Of a stretch of DNA of 13,068 nucleotides, positions 1 to 5,605 are shown piece after piece. The stretch lies in NCBI GenBank assembly GCA_023432565.1, contig JAEYUL010000122.1:1-13068 (forward strand), in the 5' to 3' direction. The position numbers were made by a program, and so were the translations under genes. Each line of letters starts with the position of its first letter. The stretch's first letter is position 1. Origin of the DNA: Actinomycetes bacterium. GTDB lineage: Bacteria > Actinomycetota > Actinomycetes > Actinomycetales > Cellulomonadaceae. Below the pieces are notes generated by a model. The model ran no database searches and was not told the DNA's origin. It saw only the letters and a program-made list of their open reading frames with translations.

Positions 1-470
1 GCCTGCGGCGTCACGGCCGACCGCCCGGAGCCGGACGGCGGCGTCACCGACGGTCGCCCGTGGGCCCCGTCCGCGCCGTCGGCTGCCGCGGCACGCACGG
101 GGTGCGTCAGGTCCAGACCGGGCCCGCCGAGACCCGCGGTGTCGACCCCCGCGATCGTGTCCGGCACACCCATGCCCCGGTCCTGCACCCGCGCGCCGGC
201 CGCGGGCGCCTCGTCGACGAGACCGTCGGGGTGGATCAGCAGCGACCACATCCCGTCCGGGTCGCGCACCTGCACCGGGACCGGCTCTCCGACCTGACCC
301 GCGATCGCCGCGATCCGCTCCGTGATCGCGGCGCCGGCCTCCTGCAGGTTGGCCATGCGGATCCGCTCGATCACGCCGTCGACGGAGATCTCGCCCGTGC
401 CGTCGTCGCGCACCTCGGCGGTGACCTGTGGCAGACGTGCCGTCCGCGTGGTGCTCTCGCCGTCGCTCAT
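1..470 (-). CDS. Unrecognised acidic protein, N-terminal part (runs off the left edge)
   Basis: About 156 residues are visible, from the ATG at 470 to the window edge, with no stop. The first ~85 residues look like a compact domain: MSDGESTTRTARLPQV, then a segment containing GEISVDGVIERIRMANLQEA, then VPVQVRDPDGMWSLLIHPDG. The rest is a Gly/Ala/Pro/Asp-rich stretch that looks like a disordered linker, so a larger multidomain protein probably continues outside. The start is well supported: GAGGAAGG lies 7 nt before the ATG, so this gene is leadered, unlike most others here. I do not recognise the family. The 'DPDGxWxLxxxPDG' ending recalls short N-terminal domains seen in actinobacterial secretion-associated or ParA/MinD-like proteins, but that is a weak impression. 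The RsbW-like gene lies upstream on the same strand, with a 129-nt gap. Confidence 0.75.
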   Translation of the reverse strand, partial: MSDGESTTRTARLPQVTAEVRDDGTGEISVDGVIERIRMANLQEAGAAITERIAAIAGQVGEPVPVQVRDPDGMWSLLIHPDGLVDEAPAAGARVQDRGMGVPDTIAGVDTAGLGGPGLDLTHPVRAAAADGADGAHGRPSVTPPSGSGRSAVTPQ

Positions 471-477
471 CGGTGGT

Positions 478-485
478 CCTTCCTC
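478..485 (-). promoter_or_regulatory. Strong Shine-Dalgarno site for the gene starting at 470
   Basis: On the minus strand this reads GAGGAAGG, 7 nt before the ATG at 470. It fixes the start of the partial gene. A TAGTTT hexamer (502-507, minus strand) about 32 nt upstream of the ATG could be its -10 box, but I see no convincing -35. Confidence 0.7.
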
Positions 486-563
486 GTCGCGCCCGAGTGC
501 GAAACTACGCGAAACAGGGCGATCCCGCGCGCAGCGGGAGGGCGAGAAAGGGCGCGCGACCTG

Positions 564-580
564 CGTGGCATCGCGCCACG
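564..580 (-). terminator. Small hairpin behind the anti-sigma gene
   Basis: CGTGGC and GCCACG form a 6-bp stem with a 5-nt loop, 20 nt after the stop codon at 600. A CTTTCTC stretch follows about 12 nt later on the minus strand. It could be a weak intrinsic terminator or a 3' end-stabilising hairpin. The stem is short and the T-run is poor, so this is tentative. Confidence 0.35.
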
Positions 581-599
581 GCGGCCCCGGCGGTGCGGG

Positions 600-992
600 T
601 CAGGTGTCGTCGACCTCGAACCAGACCGTCGTGCGGCCCGCCTCGTGCGTGGTTCCCCAGCTGCTGGCGAGCGCGTCGACGAGTGCCAGACCGCGCCCGT
701 GCGCGGCCGTCGGCTCGGTGCGCCGCAGCACGGGCTCGCCACCACCGCGGTCCTCGACCTCGACCCGCAGGACGCCCGCGCTGACGGTCACGCGCACCAC
801 GACGGGCGCGCCCGCGGGACCGTGCACGACGGTGTTCGCCACCAGCTCGCCCGTGAGCAGCTCGGCGATCTGGTTGGCCGCACCACCGATGCCGGCCGAC
901 GCCGCGATCTGCATGACCCAGTGGCGCGCCGTGCGTGGCGCGACCGGCGCCGCGTCCACCACCAGCTCCTCACGTACCTGCGGTCCGCGCAT
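600..992 (-). CDS. RsbW/SpoIIAB-like ATP-binding protein (HATPase_c_2, GHKL fold)
   Basis: About 130 residues. Bergerat ATP-binding motifs are visible in order: N box ELLTGELVANTVVHG (conserved E..N), G1 box VEVEDRGGG, and G2 box GRGLALVDALASSWG, ending in WFEVDDT. This is the minimal single-domain form typical of actinobacterial anti-sigma factors and serine kinases that act on STAS anti-anti-sigma proteins. No sigma or STAS partner is visible, so the target is unknown and a role in stress or development signalling is inferred. The start is uncertain. ATG 992 gives MRGPQVREELVV directly before the domain. GTG 998 has GGAG 10 nt upstream. GTG 1034 has a CACCCT hexamer exactly 6 nt upstream, as at the leaderless genes here. 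The open frame extends to 1169, but that part is low-complexity and unlikely to be coding. Confidence 0.85.
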   Translation of the reverse strand: MRGPQVREELVVDAAPVAPRTARHWVMQIAASAGIGGAANQIAELLTGELVANTVVHGPAGAPVVVRVTVSAGVLRVEVEDRGGGEPVLRRTEPTAAHGRGLALVDALASSWGTTHEAGRTTVWFEVDDT

Positions 993-1025
993 GCGCACGC
1001 TCGCCGCACTCCGGATGCTCCGCAC

Positions 1026-1039
1026 CTGACCCACGTCAC
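1026..1039. promoter_or_regulatory. CRP-like half-perfect palindrome upstream of the anti-sigma gene
   Basis: CTGA-CCCACG-TCAC matches the perfect site at 1192-1205 at 12 of 14 positions. It lies 34-47 nt upstream of the ATG at 992, or overlaps the alternative GTG start at 1034. It could be the second operator of a divergent pair. One arm has a mismatch to the GTGA-N6-TCAC core. Confidence 0.3.
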
Positions 1040-1191
1040 CAGGGTGCCCGACGAACGCGCCCCGCGCCGCACGAGATCGCGGTCCGTCGCTCTGCGGCGA
1101 CGTCCCCGCAGGACGCCCGACCCCCTCGCCCCCAGCCGGAGCAGGCGTGTCAGGAGGTGTCGGGGGCACGTCCGCATCGTGCCATCAGCGG

Positions 1192-1205
1192 GTGACGCAC
1201 GTCAC
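1192..1205. promoter_or_regulatory. Perfect palindrome GTGACG-CA-CGTCAC, CRP/GlxR-like operator candidate
   Basis: The two 6-bp arms are perfectly inverted around CA. The layout GTGA-N6-TCAC is the conserved core of CRP/FNR-family sites (TGTGA-N6-TCACA), as used by actinobacterial Crp/GlxR. The site covers the predicted -35 of the polymerase-domain gene (GTGACG, 1192-1197). A bound protein there would be expected to block or alter RNA polymerase access. The outer bases (G and G) do not match the full consensus. Confidence 0.4.
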
Positions 1206-1221
1206 GCCCGACACCTAGGTT
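1192..1221 (+). promoter_or_regulatory. Predicted leaderless promoter of the LigD-type polymerase gene
   Basis: GTGACG (-35), an 18-nt spacer, and TAGGTT (-10, 1216-1221). The -10 ends 6 nt before the ATG at 1228, so transcription would start at or next to the A of the start codon. No clear leader-borne ribosome site is needed. Confidence 0.5.
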
Positions 1222-1227
1222 GGGGAC

Positions 1228-2304
1228 ATGCCGTCCTCGACCCCCGCGACCGAGCTCGACGTCCGTGGCCGCACCGTTCGCGTCAGCAGCCCCGACCGCG
1301 TGTGCTTCCCCCAGCGCGGGCTGACGAAGCTCGACGTCGTGGAGTACTTCGTGTCCGTGGGCGACGGGATCCTCGGTGCGCTGCTCGACCGCCCCACGAC
1401 GCTCGAGCGCTGGCCGAAGGGCGTGTTCGAGGGTGCGCGGCTGTCCACGCGCGCGGACTCCTCGGGCGACGCGTTCTACCAGAAGCGCGTCCCGGCCGGT
1501 GCCCCGGACTACGTGCGGACGTCCCGCATCGGCTTCCCGTCAGGACGGACGGCCGACGAGGTCGCACCCAGCGAGCTCGCGGTCGTCGCGTGGGCGGCCA
1601 ACCTCGGGACCCTCACTTTTCACCCGTGGCCCGTGACGTCCGACGACGTCGACCGTCCCGACCAGCTCCGCATCGACCTCGACCCGCAGCCCGGCACCGA
1701 CTTCGCCGACGCCGCACGGGTCGCCCCGCACGTGCGCGAGCTGCTCGCCGAGCACGGCCTCGAGGGCTGGCCCAAGACGTCGGGCGGGCGCGGGATCCAC
1801 GTGTTCGTGCCCATCGAGCCGCGCTGGACCTTCGTCGAGGCACGCCGGGCGACGATCGCGTTCGGCCGCGAGCTCGAACGGCGCCTGCCCGACCACGTGA
1901 CCATGAAGTGGTGGAAGGAGGAGCGCGGCGCCAAGATCTTCGTCGACTACAACCAGATGGCGCGCGACCGCACGATCGCGTCCGCGTACTCCATCCGCGC
2001 CAACCCGCGCGCGACGGTGTCCGCGCCGCTGACCTGGGACGAGGTCGGCGAGGTGCATCCCGACGACTTCGACGTCACGACGATGCCGGCGCGCTTCGCC
2101 TCGGTCGGCGACCTGTTCGCGCCGCTCGCCGCGCACGCGCCGGGGCGGTTCTCGATCGACTCGCTCCTCGAGCTCGCCGCCCAGCAGGAGCACGACGAGG
2201 GCCACGGCGACCTGCCGTACCCGCCCGAGTACCCGAAGATGCCCGGTGAGCCGATGCGCGTGCAACCCTCACGCGCCAAGAAGCAGGCGCCGTCCGCCGA
2301 CTGA
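1228..2304 (+). CDS. Stand-alone LigD-type polymerase/primase (PolDom, archaeo-eukaryotic primase superfamily)
   Basis: 358 residues, matching the ~300-residue polymerase domain of bacterial NHEJ LigD plus a Lys/Pro tail, with no ligase or phosphoesterase domain. Visible signatures are LTKLDVVEYF (32-41), FYQKRVPAGAPDY (83-95), the metal-binding DLD (150-152), SGGRGIHVFVP (185-195, catalytic S-x-H region), and VDYNQMARDRT (239-249, third catalytic Asp about D240). Proteins of this kind, such as mycobacterial PolD1/PolD2 (Prim-PolC), are DNA-dependent polymerases that add ribo- or deoxynucleotides in short-gap repair and end joining. The catalytic residues look intact, so it should be active. 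ATG 1228 is chosen because of the -10 box 6 nt upstream. No ku or ligD is adjacent. It converges on the VanY-like gene with only 17 bp between stops. Confidence 0.9.
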   Translation: MPSSTPATELDVRGRTVRVSSPDRVCFPQRGLTKLDVVEYFVSVGDGILGALLDRPTTLERWPKGVFEGARLSTRADSSGDAFYQKRVPAGAPDYVRTSRIGFPSGRTADEVAPSELAVVAWAANLGTLTFHPWPVTSDDVDRPDQLRIDLDPQPGTDFADAARVAPHVRELLAEHGLEGWPKTSGGRGIHVFVPIEPRWTFVEARRATIAFGRELERRLPDHVTMKWWKEERGAKIFVDYNQMARDRTIASAYSIRANPRATVSAPLTWDEVGEVHPDDFDVTTMPARFASVGDLFAPLAAHAPGRFSIDSLLELAAQQEHDEGHGDLPYPPEYPKMPGEPMRVQPSRAKKQAPSAD

Positions 2305-2321
2305 CCGGGCCGGCCGCGGCG

Positions 2322-3368
2322 TCAGCCGACGTACTCGTAGTGCCAGTACTCCGGGTTGCTGCCGTTGCGCAGCGCCCACGACGGCTGGACCCACCCGTAC
2401 GACGGCCCGTGCTCGATCAGCCACGCACGCTTCGGGGTGTCCCAGCCGTACTCGCACGGCAGCTCCGGCACGTCGAGCGCGTACCCCGTGCCGTGCTTCG
2501 AGGTGCCGGGGACCGCGGCGACCGACCCGAGCGCCTCGCGCATCGCCACCTGCGTCGCGAAGTCGCGGTACGTCAGGTCGAGGTCCAGGTCGTCGCCGAA
2601 CTCCGCGCGGAACGCCACGTTGAGGCGCTCGAGCGCCTGCGTCGCCTCGGTGCGCAGCCAGTAGCGCGTGCCCAACGGGTCGACGCCCCACGACGTCGCC
2701 TGCAGCATCGACTCCGGCAGCCCGCCGTTGGAGCCGTCCCCGCCCCGCGTCGGCGGCGAGGTGTAGAACGGCGGGCCGTCGTAGGTCGTCTCGCAGCGGT
2801 CGCGGCCGCCACCGTCCACGGGCGCACGAGGTGCCGCCGTCGCGCGCTCCTCGCGTGCCCGGCGCGCCTCGCGCTCGGCGACCCACTCGTCGTGCGCGGC
2901 GTCGAGCACCGCCACGGCCGCGGCGACCTCGGCGGCGAGCGCGCGCAGCTCGGCGACGGAGCCCGCGTCCGCCGCGGAGACCGTCGCGGTCGACCCGAGC
3001 ACGTCCCGAGCCCGCTGCAGGACCTGGGCGAGCGCGTCGCGGACCGCCTCGTCGGCCACCTCGCCCCCGGTCGCCTCGAGCCTCCCGGCCGCCTGCTCCA
3101 CCGCCGCGGCGAGCGCGTCACGCGCCTCACCACGCGCGGCCTCGCCGAGCTCGCGACCCACCCGGTCGGCGGCCGCACCCCGTGCCGCGGTGTCCTCCTC
3201 GAGCACCCGGGCCGCCAGCTCGGCCGACGCGCTCGCCTCGGCCGTGCGCGTCCGGTCCCGGGTGTGCTGCAGCCCGAAGCCCACGGCCGCACCGGCGACG
3301 AGCGCGAGCGCGACGACCGCCGCGGCGACCGCGCCGCGGCGCGTCGCCGTGGAAGATCGTCGGGTCAT
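2322..3368 (-). CDS. Membrane-anchored D-alanyl-D-alanine carboxypeptidase, VanY family (peptidase M15B)
   Basis: 348 residues. Residues 12-32 are hydrophobic after a basic start (MTRRSSTATRR), giving an N-terminal anchor or uncleaved signal. Residues ~42-178 are Ala/Glu/Arg-rich and probably form a long helical stalk. The catalytic domain is ~195-348: YRDFATQ (267-273), SKHGTGYALD (290-299, zinc ligands H292 and D299), and EYWHYEYV (340-347, catalytic E340, zinc ligand H343). The family removes the terminal D-Ala from peptidoglycan stem peptides outside the cell, so a role in wall trimming is expected. No vanS/vanR or vanH/A/X neighbours are present, so this is not a vancomycin-resistance cluster. 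C192 and C305 could form a disulfide. The frame stays open upstream to 4481, but that part is antisense to the next gene. ATG 3368 has no ribosome site and a CAGACT hexamer 6 nt upstream. Confidence 0.9.
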   Translation of the reverse strand: MTRRSSTATRRGAVAAAVVALALVAGAAVGFGLQHTRDRTRTAEASASAELAARVLEEDTAARGAAADRVGRELGEAARGEARDALAAAVEQAAGRLEATGGEVADEAVRDALAQVLQRARDVLGSTATVSAADAGSVAELRALAAEVAAAVAVLDAAHDEWVAEREARRAREERATAAPRAPVDGGGRDRCETTYDGPPFYTSPPTRGGDGSNGGLPESMLQATSWGVDPLGTRYWLRTEATQALERLNVAFRAEFGDDLDLDLTYRDFATQVAMREALGSVAAVPGTSKHGTGYALDVPELPCEYGWDTPKRAWLIEHGPSYGWVQPSWALRNGSNPEYWHYEYVG

Positions 3369-3374
3369 CGGGCG

Positions 3375-3404
3375 AGTCTGGCCTGCGGGACGAATCAGGC
3401 GCAA
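3375..3404 (-). promoter_or_regulatory. Possible leaderless promoter of the VanY-like gene
   Basis: On the minus strand: TTGCGC (-35, 3399-3404), 18-nt spacer, CAGACT (-10, 3375-3380), then 6 nt to the ATG at 3368. The -35 is good and the -10 is a partial match. The spacing equals that at the other leaderless candidates. Confidence 0.35.
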
Positions 3405-3512
3405 CGCCGTGGACCGCCGTGCGGGGCGCATCGCGCCGCCACCGGGCCCGCGGCGCACCGCCCGTCCGGCTGAATCGCCCGCGCCCCGCTCAAGGCCGCG
3501 CACCGACCGGCC

Positions 3513-3518
3513 GATCGT
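3513..3518 (+). promoter_or_regulatory. Possible -10 box of the DUF3806-like gene
   Basis: GATCGT ends 6 nt before the ATG at 3525. It keeps only A at position 2 and T at position 6 of the TAnnnT consensus, and no convincing -35 is seen, so it rests mainly on the shared spacing. Confidence 0.25.
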
Positions 3519-3524
3519 GGACCC

Positions 3525-4796
3525 ATGACCGTCGTCGACGCGCGCGAGACCCCGGCTGCCGTTGCCGCCGCACCCGCGGCCGCCGGCATGCGAGAGCTCA
3601 CCGCGACCGAGCGCCAGCACCTGGACCGCCTGCGTGGGCACCTGGCCTCGAGCGGCGCCCCGGTCACGACCCTCGACGGGCTCGGCCGGCTGCTGCAGGC
3701 CGCGCACACCGCGTGGGTGCGCACACCGAGCGCGCAGCGACCCGATCCCGGTCCGATGATCTCGTCGATCGCCGTCGGCATCGGCGACCTCGTGCTCGCA
3801 GGCGCCCCGACCGCGCGCTGGGTGCTGCACGTCCTCGACCAGCCGTCGCCCGCGCTGCTGTGCGCGAACGGCTCCGCGGCCGTCGTGCCCTTCGCCGACC
3901 TGCGTCGGCGCTGGGCGGACGGCGCCGAGGTCGCGAGCCCGGGCCCGACAGCCGGCCCTGACGCCGCGCCGACGGACGCCGACGTGACCGTCGACGCCGC
4001 TTGGCTCGCCCGGTACGTCACCGCGGCGGCCTCGCACCTCGCGGCCGCTGACGCCGCCGTCGTCCCCACGCCCCGCGCCCCGTCGTCCGACGAGCAGGCG
4101 CCCGCCGAACCGGTCGCGGACCCGGTCGCGCAGCCGGACCCCGAGCAGGCGACGGCGCAGCGGGCTCCTGCGCCGGCCCCCGACGCGCCGGCCTCGGAGG
4201 CGCCGGTCTCGGGCACGCCGGCCTCGGACGCGCCGGGCCACGTCGAGCCCGTCTCGACCTCCACAGCCGACGGCTCGGTCCCGCATGGCCGTCGCTCGCG
4301 CGCGGCGGCCGTCGTCGTCGACGAGCCGGTCATGCACTACCGCACCCCGACCGAGCTGCCGTACGTCCCGTCGATCGAGGCGCAGAACCTCGCGCTGCGT
4401 GCGCTCGACCGCGGCCTGACGGCCGCGCTGTCCGACGGCCCGACCCCGTTCGCCCTGCGTGACGACGGCACCAACGTGCACGTGAAGTGGTTCCCCACCG
4501 ACCCCGACGACGCGCTCGGTCAGGCCGAGCGCTGGGTCGTGGACGGGATCGGGCTGCGCGCCGCGATCGGGTGGGTCGTCGCGCTCGAGCCCGACGGCGG
4601 GCTCGTCGTCCCGGGCCTGGGCGCACTGGCGGCCGACGAGTCAGCCGCCGCGCAGGGCGCGGACCACGCGGTCGTCGTCCTGGCCTCCGACGCTCGCCTG
4701 CCCGGCCTCGTCGTCGCGCACCGGTACGTCTCCGGCCCGGACGGCCGGTCCCTCGGCGATCCGCTCATCGTCGGCCCGTGCCCGACCCTGCTGTAG
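3525..4796 (+). CDS. Two-domain protein of unknown function with a DUF3806-like N-terminal domain
   Basis: 423 residues, no signal peptide and no membrane segment, so probably cytoplasmic. Residues ~22-135 resemble DUF3806: ELTATERQHLDRLRGHL, a TTLDGLGRLLQAAHTAWV helix, SIAVGIGDLVLAG (82-94), then WVLHVLD and VVPFADLRRRW. A short helical stretch (~155-178) is followed by a disordered linker (~180-265) rich in Ala, Pro, Asp and Glu, containing the imperfect repeat APASEAPVSGTPASDAP. Residues ~266-423 form a second globular region with the same kind of strand/helix layout (FALRDDGTNVHVKWFP, VVDGIGLRAAIGWVVAL, HAVVVLASDA) ending in VGPCPTLL. The family assignment is from pattern memory, and no biochemical function is known to me. 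It is divergent from the VanY-like gene, with 156 bp between. Confidence 0.8.
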   Translation: MTVVDARETPAAVAAAPAAAGMRELTATERQHLDRLRGHLASSGAPVTTLDGLGRLLQAAHTAWVRTPSAQRPDPGPMISSIAVGIGDLVLAGAPTARWVLHVLDQPSPALLCANGSAAVVPFADLRRRWADGAEVASPGPTAGPDAAPTDADVTVDAAWLARYVTAAASHLAAADAAVVPTPRAPSSDEQAPAEPVADPVAQPDPEQATAQRAPAPAPDAPASEAPVSGTPASDAPGHVEPVSTSTADGSVPHGRRSRAAAVVVDEPVMHYRTPTELPYVPSIEAQNLALRALDRGLTAALSDGPTPFALRDDGTNVHVKWFPTDPDDALGQAERWVVDGIGLRAAIGWVVALEPDGGLVVPGLGALAADESAAAQGADHAVVVLASDARLPGLVVAHRYVSGPDGRSLGDPLIVGPCPTLL

Positions 4797-4802
4797 CCCA
4801 CC

Positions 4803-4896
4803 GCTGACCGCAGTGCCGCGCGGGCGTGCGGCTGACCGCAGTGCCGCGCGGACGTGCCGCTGACCGCAGTGCCGCGCGGACGTGCCGCTGTCCGCG
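4803..4896. repeat. 28-bp tandem repeat, three copies plus a degenerate fourth
   Basis: Copies lie at 4803-4830, 4831-4858 and 4859-4886. Copies 2 and 3 are identical; copy 1 differs at two bases. Each unit starts GCTGACCGCAGTGC and contains the self-complementary CCGCGCGG. A fourth, broken unit starts at 4887 (GCTGTCCGCG). The array begins 6 bp after the stop of the DUF3806-like gene and fills almost the whole gap between two convergent genes. Confidence 0.9.
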
Positions 4897-4897
4897 C
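4874..4897. terminator. Hairpin at the end of the 28-bp array, candidate shared terminator
   Basis: GCGCGGAC and GTCCGCGC form an 8-bp, very GC-rich stem with an 8-nt loop. The left arm is in the third repeat copy and the right arm in the degenerate fourth. It lies between two convergent stop codons, 2 bp from the stop at 4900. It has no T-run on either side, so it would be a non-canonical terminator or a roadblock to antisense reading. Confidence 0.4.
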
Positions 4898-4899
4898 CG

Positions 4900-5280
4900 T
4901 CAGCTCACGCCCGGCTCGCCCCCGGGCGCAGCCCGCGTCGGCGACTCCTCGTCCGCGCCCTGGACGTCGTGCTCGTGCGCGCCTGCGCTCGTCGAGGCGT
5001 CGACCTCGGGCGCCGTGGCGTCATCCGGCGTGCTCGGCGTGCCGGTCTCGGCAGACGGTGCGGCGCCGACCGGCCGCACGAGGACGTTGCGGACCCGCAG
5101 GACCGTCGCGACCAGCCAGACGGCTCCCATGACCGCGAACTGCCACGGGTAGCGGGCGCCCACGAACAGGGCCGACAGCCCGATGACCACCCCGGTGACC
5201 AGCGCCGAGCGGACCGCACCGTCGCGCAGCACGCGACCCACCGCCGCGCCCCAGCGCTGCTGCCAGACTCCCGTACGCAT
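4900..5280 (-). CDS. Small two-TM membrane protein of unknown function
   Basis: 126 residues. An amphipathic N-terminus (MRTGVWQQRWGAAVGRVLRDG) precedes two hydrophobic helices at ~24-41 and ~46-62, joined by the short turn GARYPWQF. RVRNVLVRP follows as a positive stop. Both ends are probably cytoplasmic by the positive-inside rule. The C-terminal half (~75-126) is a disordered tail rich in Glu, Asp, Ser and Pro. I do not recognise a named family; it is vaguely like small actinobacterial DUF3017-type proteins but lacks their usual ending. The open frame continues upstream through the tRNA gene, which is not coding. ATG 5280 is favoured by a GACAAT hexamer 6 nt upstream, and a GGGGG run next to the ATG could also act as a ribosome site. 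Confidence 0.75.
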   Translation of the reverse strand: MRTGVWQQRWGAAVGRVLRDGAVRSALVTGVVIGLSALFVGARYPWQFAVMGAVWLVATVLRVRNVLVRPVGAAPSAETGTPSTPDDATAPEVDASTSAGAHEHDVQGADEESPTRAAPGGEPGVS

Positions 5281-5286
5281 GCCCCC

Positions 5287-5292
5287 ATTGTC
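5287..5292 (-). promoter_or_regulatory. -10 box for the small membrane protein gene
   Basis: GACAAT on the minus strand (4 of 6 to TATAAT), exactly 6 nt before the ATG at 5280. The -35 region is not recognisable. The tRNA hairpin just upstream argues that this gene needs its own promoter. Confidence 0.45.
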
Positions 5293-5328
5293 CCCGCCCC
5301 GCGACCGCGTCGGTGCCCGGGAACGACG

Positions 5329-5357
5329 AAGGCCCTCCACCTGGGGTGGAGGGCCTT
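5329..5357 (-). terminator. Strong hairpin behind tRNA-Thr
   Basis: A perfect 13-bp stem (AAGGCCCTCCACC with its complement) and a 3-nt loop, 3 nt after the CCA end of the tRNA. On the minus strand it is followed by TTCGTCGTT rather than a pure T-run. It is the best intrinsic terminator in the window. Being symmetric, it could act on both strands. Confidence 0.8.
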
Positions 5358-5360
5358 GCG

Positions 5361-5436
5361 TGGAGCCGCCTAAGGGAATCGAACCCTTGACCTTCTCATT
5401 ACGAGTGAGACGCTCTGCCGACTGAGCTAAGGCGGC
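5361..5436 (-). tRNA. tRNA-Thr, anticodon CGU (reads ACG)
   Basis: A complete 76-nt cloverleaf. Acceptor stem GCCGCCT pairs with AGGCGGC, discriminator U, and encoded CCA. D stem is GCTC/GAGC. Anticodon stem TCTCA/TGAGA encloses the loop CTCGTAA, giving anticodon CGT. T arm is AAGGG-TTCGATT-CCCTT. All stems pair without mismatch. ACG is one of the two preferred Thr codons in GC-rich genomes. It lies between the hydrolase and the small membrane protein genes, with its own promoter and hairpin. Confidence 0.98.
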
Positions 5437-5469
5437 GCTGTCGGACCTGCCGGTCCGGCGAGCGCGCCC

Positions 5470-5499
5470 ACTGTACCCGGCCGGGTGCCGGGTCTCCAA
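5470..5499 (-). promoter_or_regulatory. Predicted tRNA-Thr promoter
   Basis: On the minus strand: TTGGAG (-35, 5494-5499), 18-nt spacer, TACAGT (-10, 5470-5475). Transcription would start about 26 nt before the mature tRNA 5' end. That leader contains a small hairpin, CGGACC/GGTCCG (5442-5457), which would be removed by RNase P. Confidence 0.6.
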
Positions 5500-5549
5500 A
5501 GCGGGGACGAGCGCCCGACGGACCCCGCGCAGCGCGTCGCCGCCGGCTC

Positions 5550-5605
5550 GTGGTCGCGGGCATGTGGTCGCCGCCGTGTGGTCGCCGACGTGTGGTCAGC
5601 AGCGG
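5550..5605. repeat. 14-bp tandem repeat, four imperfect copies, running into the hydrolase 3' end
   Basis: Units at 5550-5563, 5564-5577, 5578-5591 and 5592-5605, all starting GTGGTC: GTGGTCGCGGGCAT, GTGGTCGCCGCCGT, GTGGTCGCCGACGT, GTGGTCAGCAGCGG. The fourth unit includes the stop codon and last codons of the hydrolase gene (stop at 5596-5598), so the array may have grown from the gene's end into the flank. Confidence 0.8.

Noticed and set aside
60..2249. 729-codon open frame on the plus strand
   Set aside because: It runs antisense to two minus-strand genes and then out of frame through the LigD-type gene. Its product has no recognisable domain and is Arg-rich.
2305..2321. Terminator between the convergent LigD-type and VanY-like genes
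   Set aside because: The 17-bp gap contains GGCCGGCC-type self-complementary sequence but no stem with a real loop, so a terminator cannot be claimed.
2322..3368. Vancomycin-resistance locus
   Set aside because: Only a VanY-type carboxypeptidase is present. No vanR/S, vanH, ligase or vanX genes are nearby, and such carboxypeptidases are common wall enzymes in actinobacteria.
3369..4481. Upstream extension of the VanY-like frame (about 371 extra codons)
   Set aside because: It is antisense to the DUF3806-like gene, and the translation is Gly/Arg-rich. The signal/anchor at MTRRSSTATRR marks the real N-terminus.
5361..5436. Integration site with an integrated element at tRNA-Thr
   Set aside because: tRNA genes are frequent attachment sites, but no integrase gene and no second copy of the tRNA 3' end are visible in the window.
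5281..5499. Upstream extension of the small membrane protein through the tRNA-Thr gene
   Set aside because: The extension is just the translated tRNA and its hairpin. ATG 5280 has its own -10 box and a sensible membrane topology.
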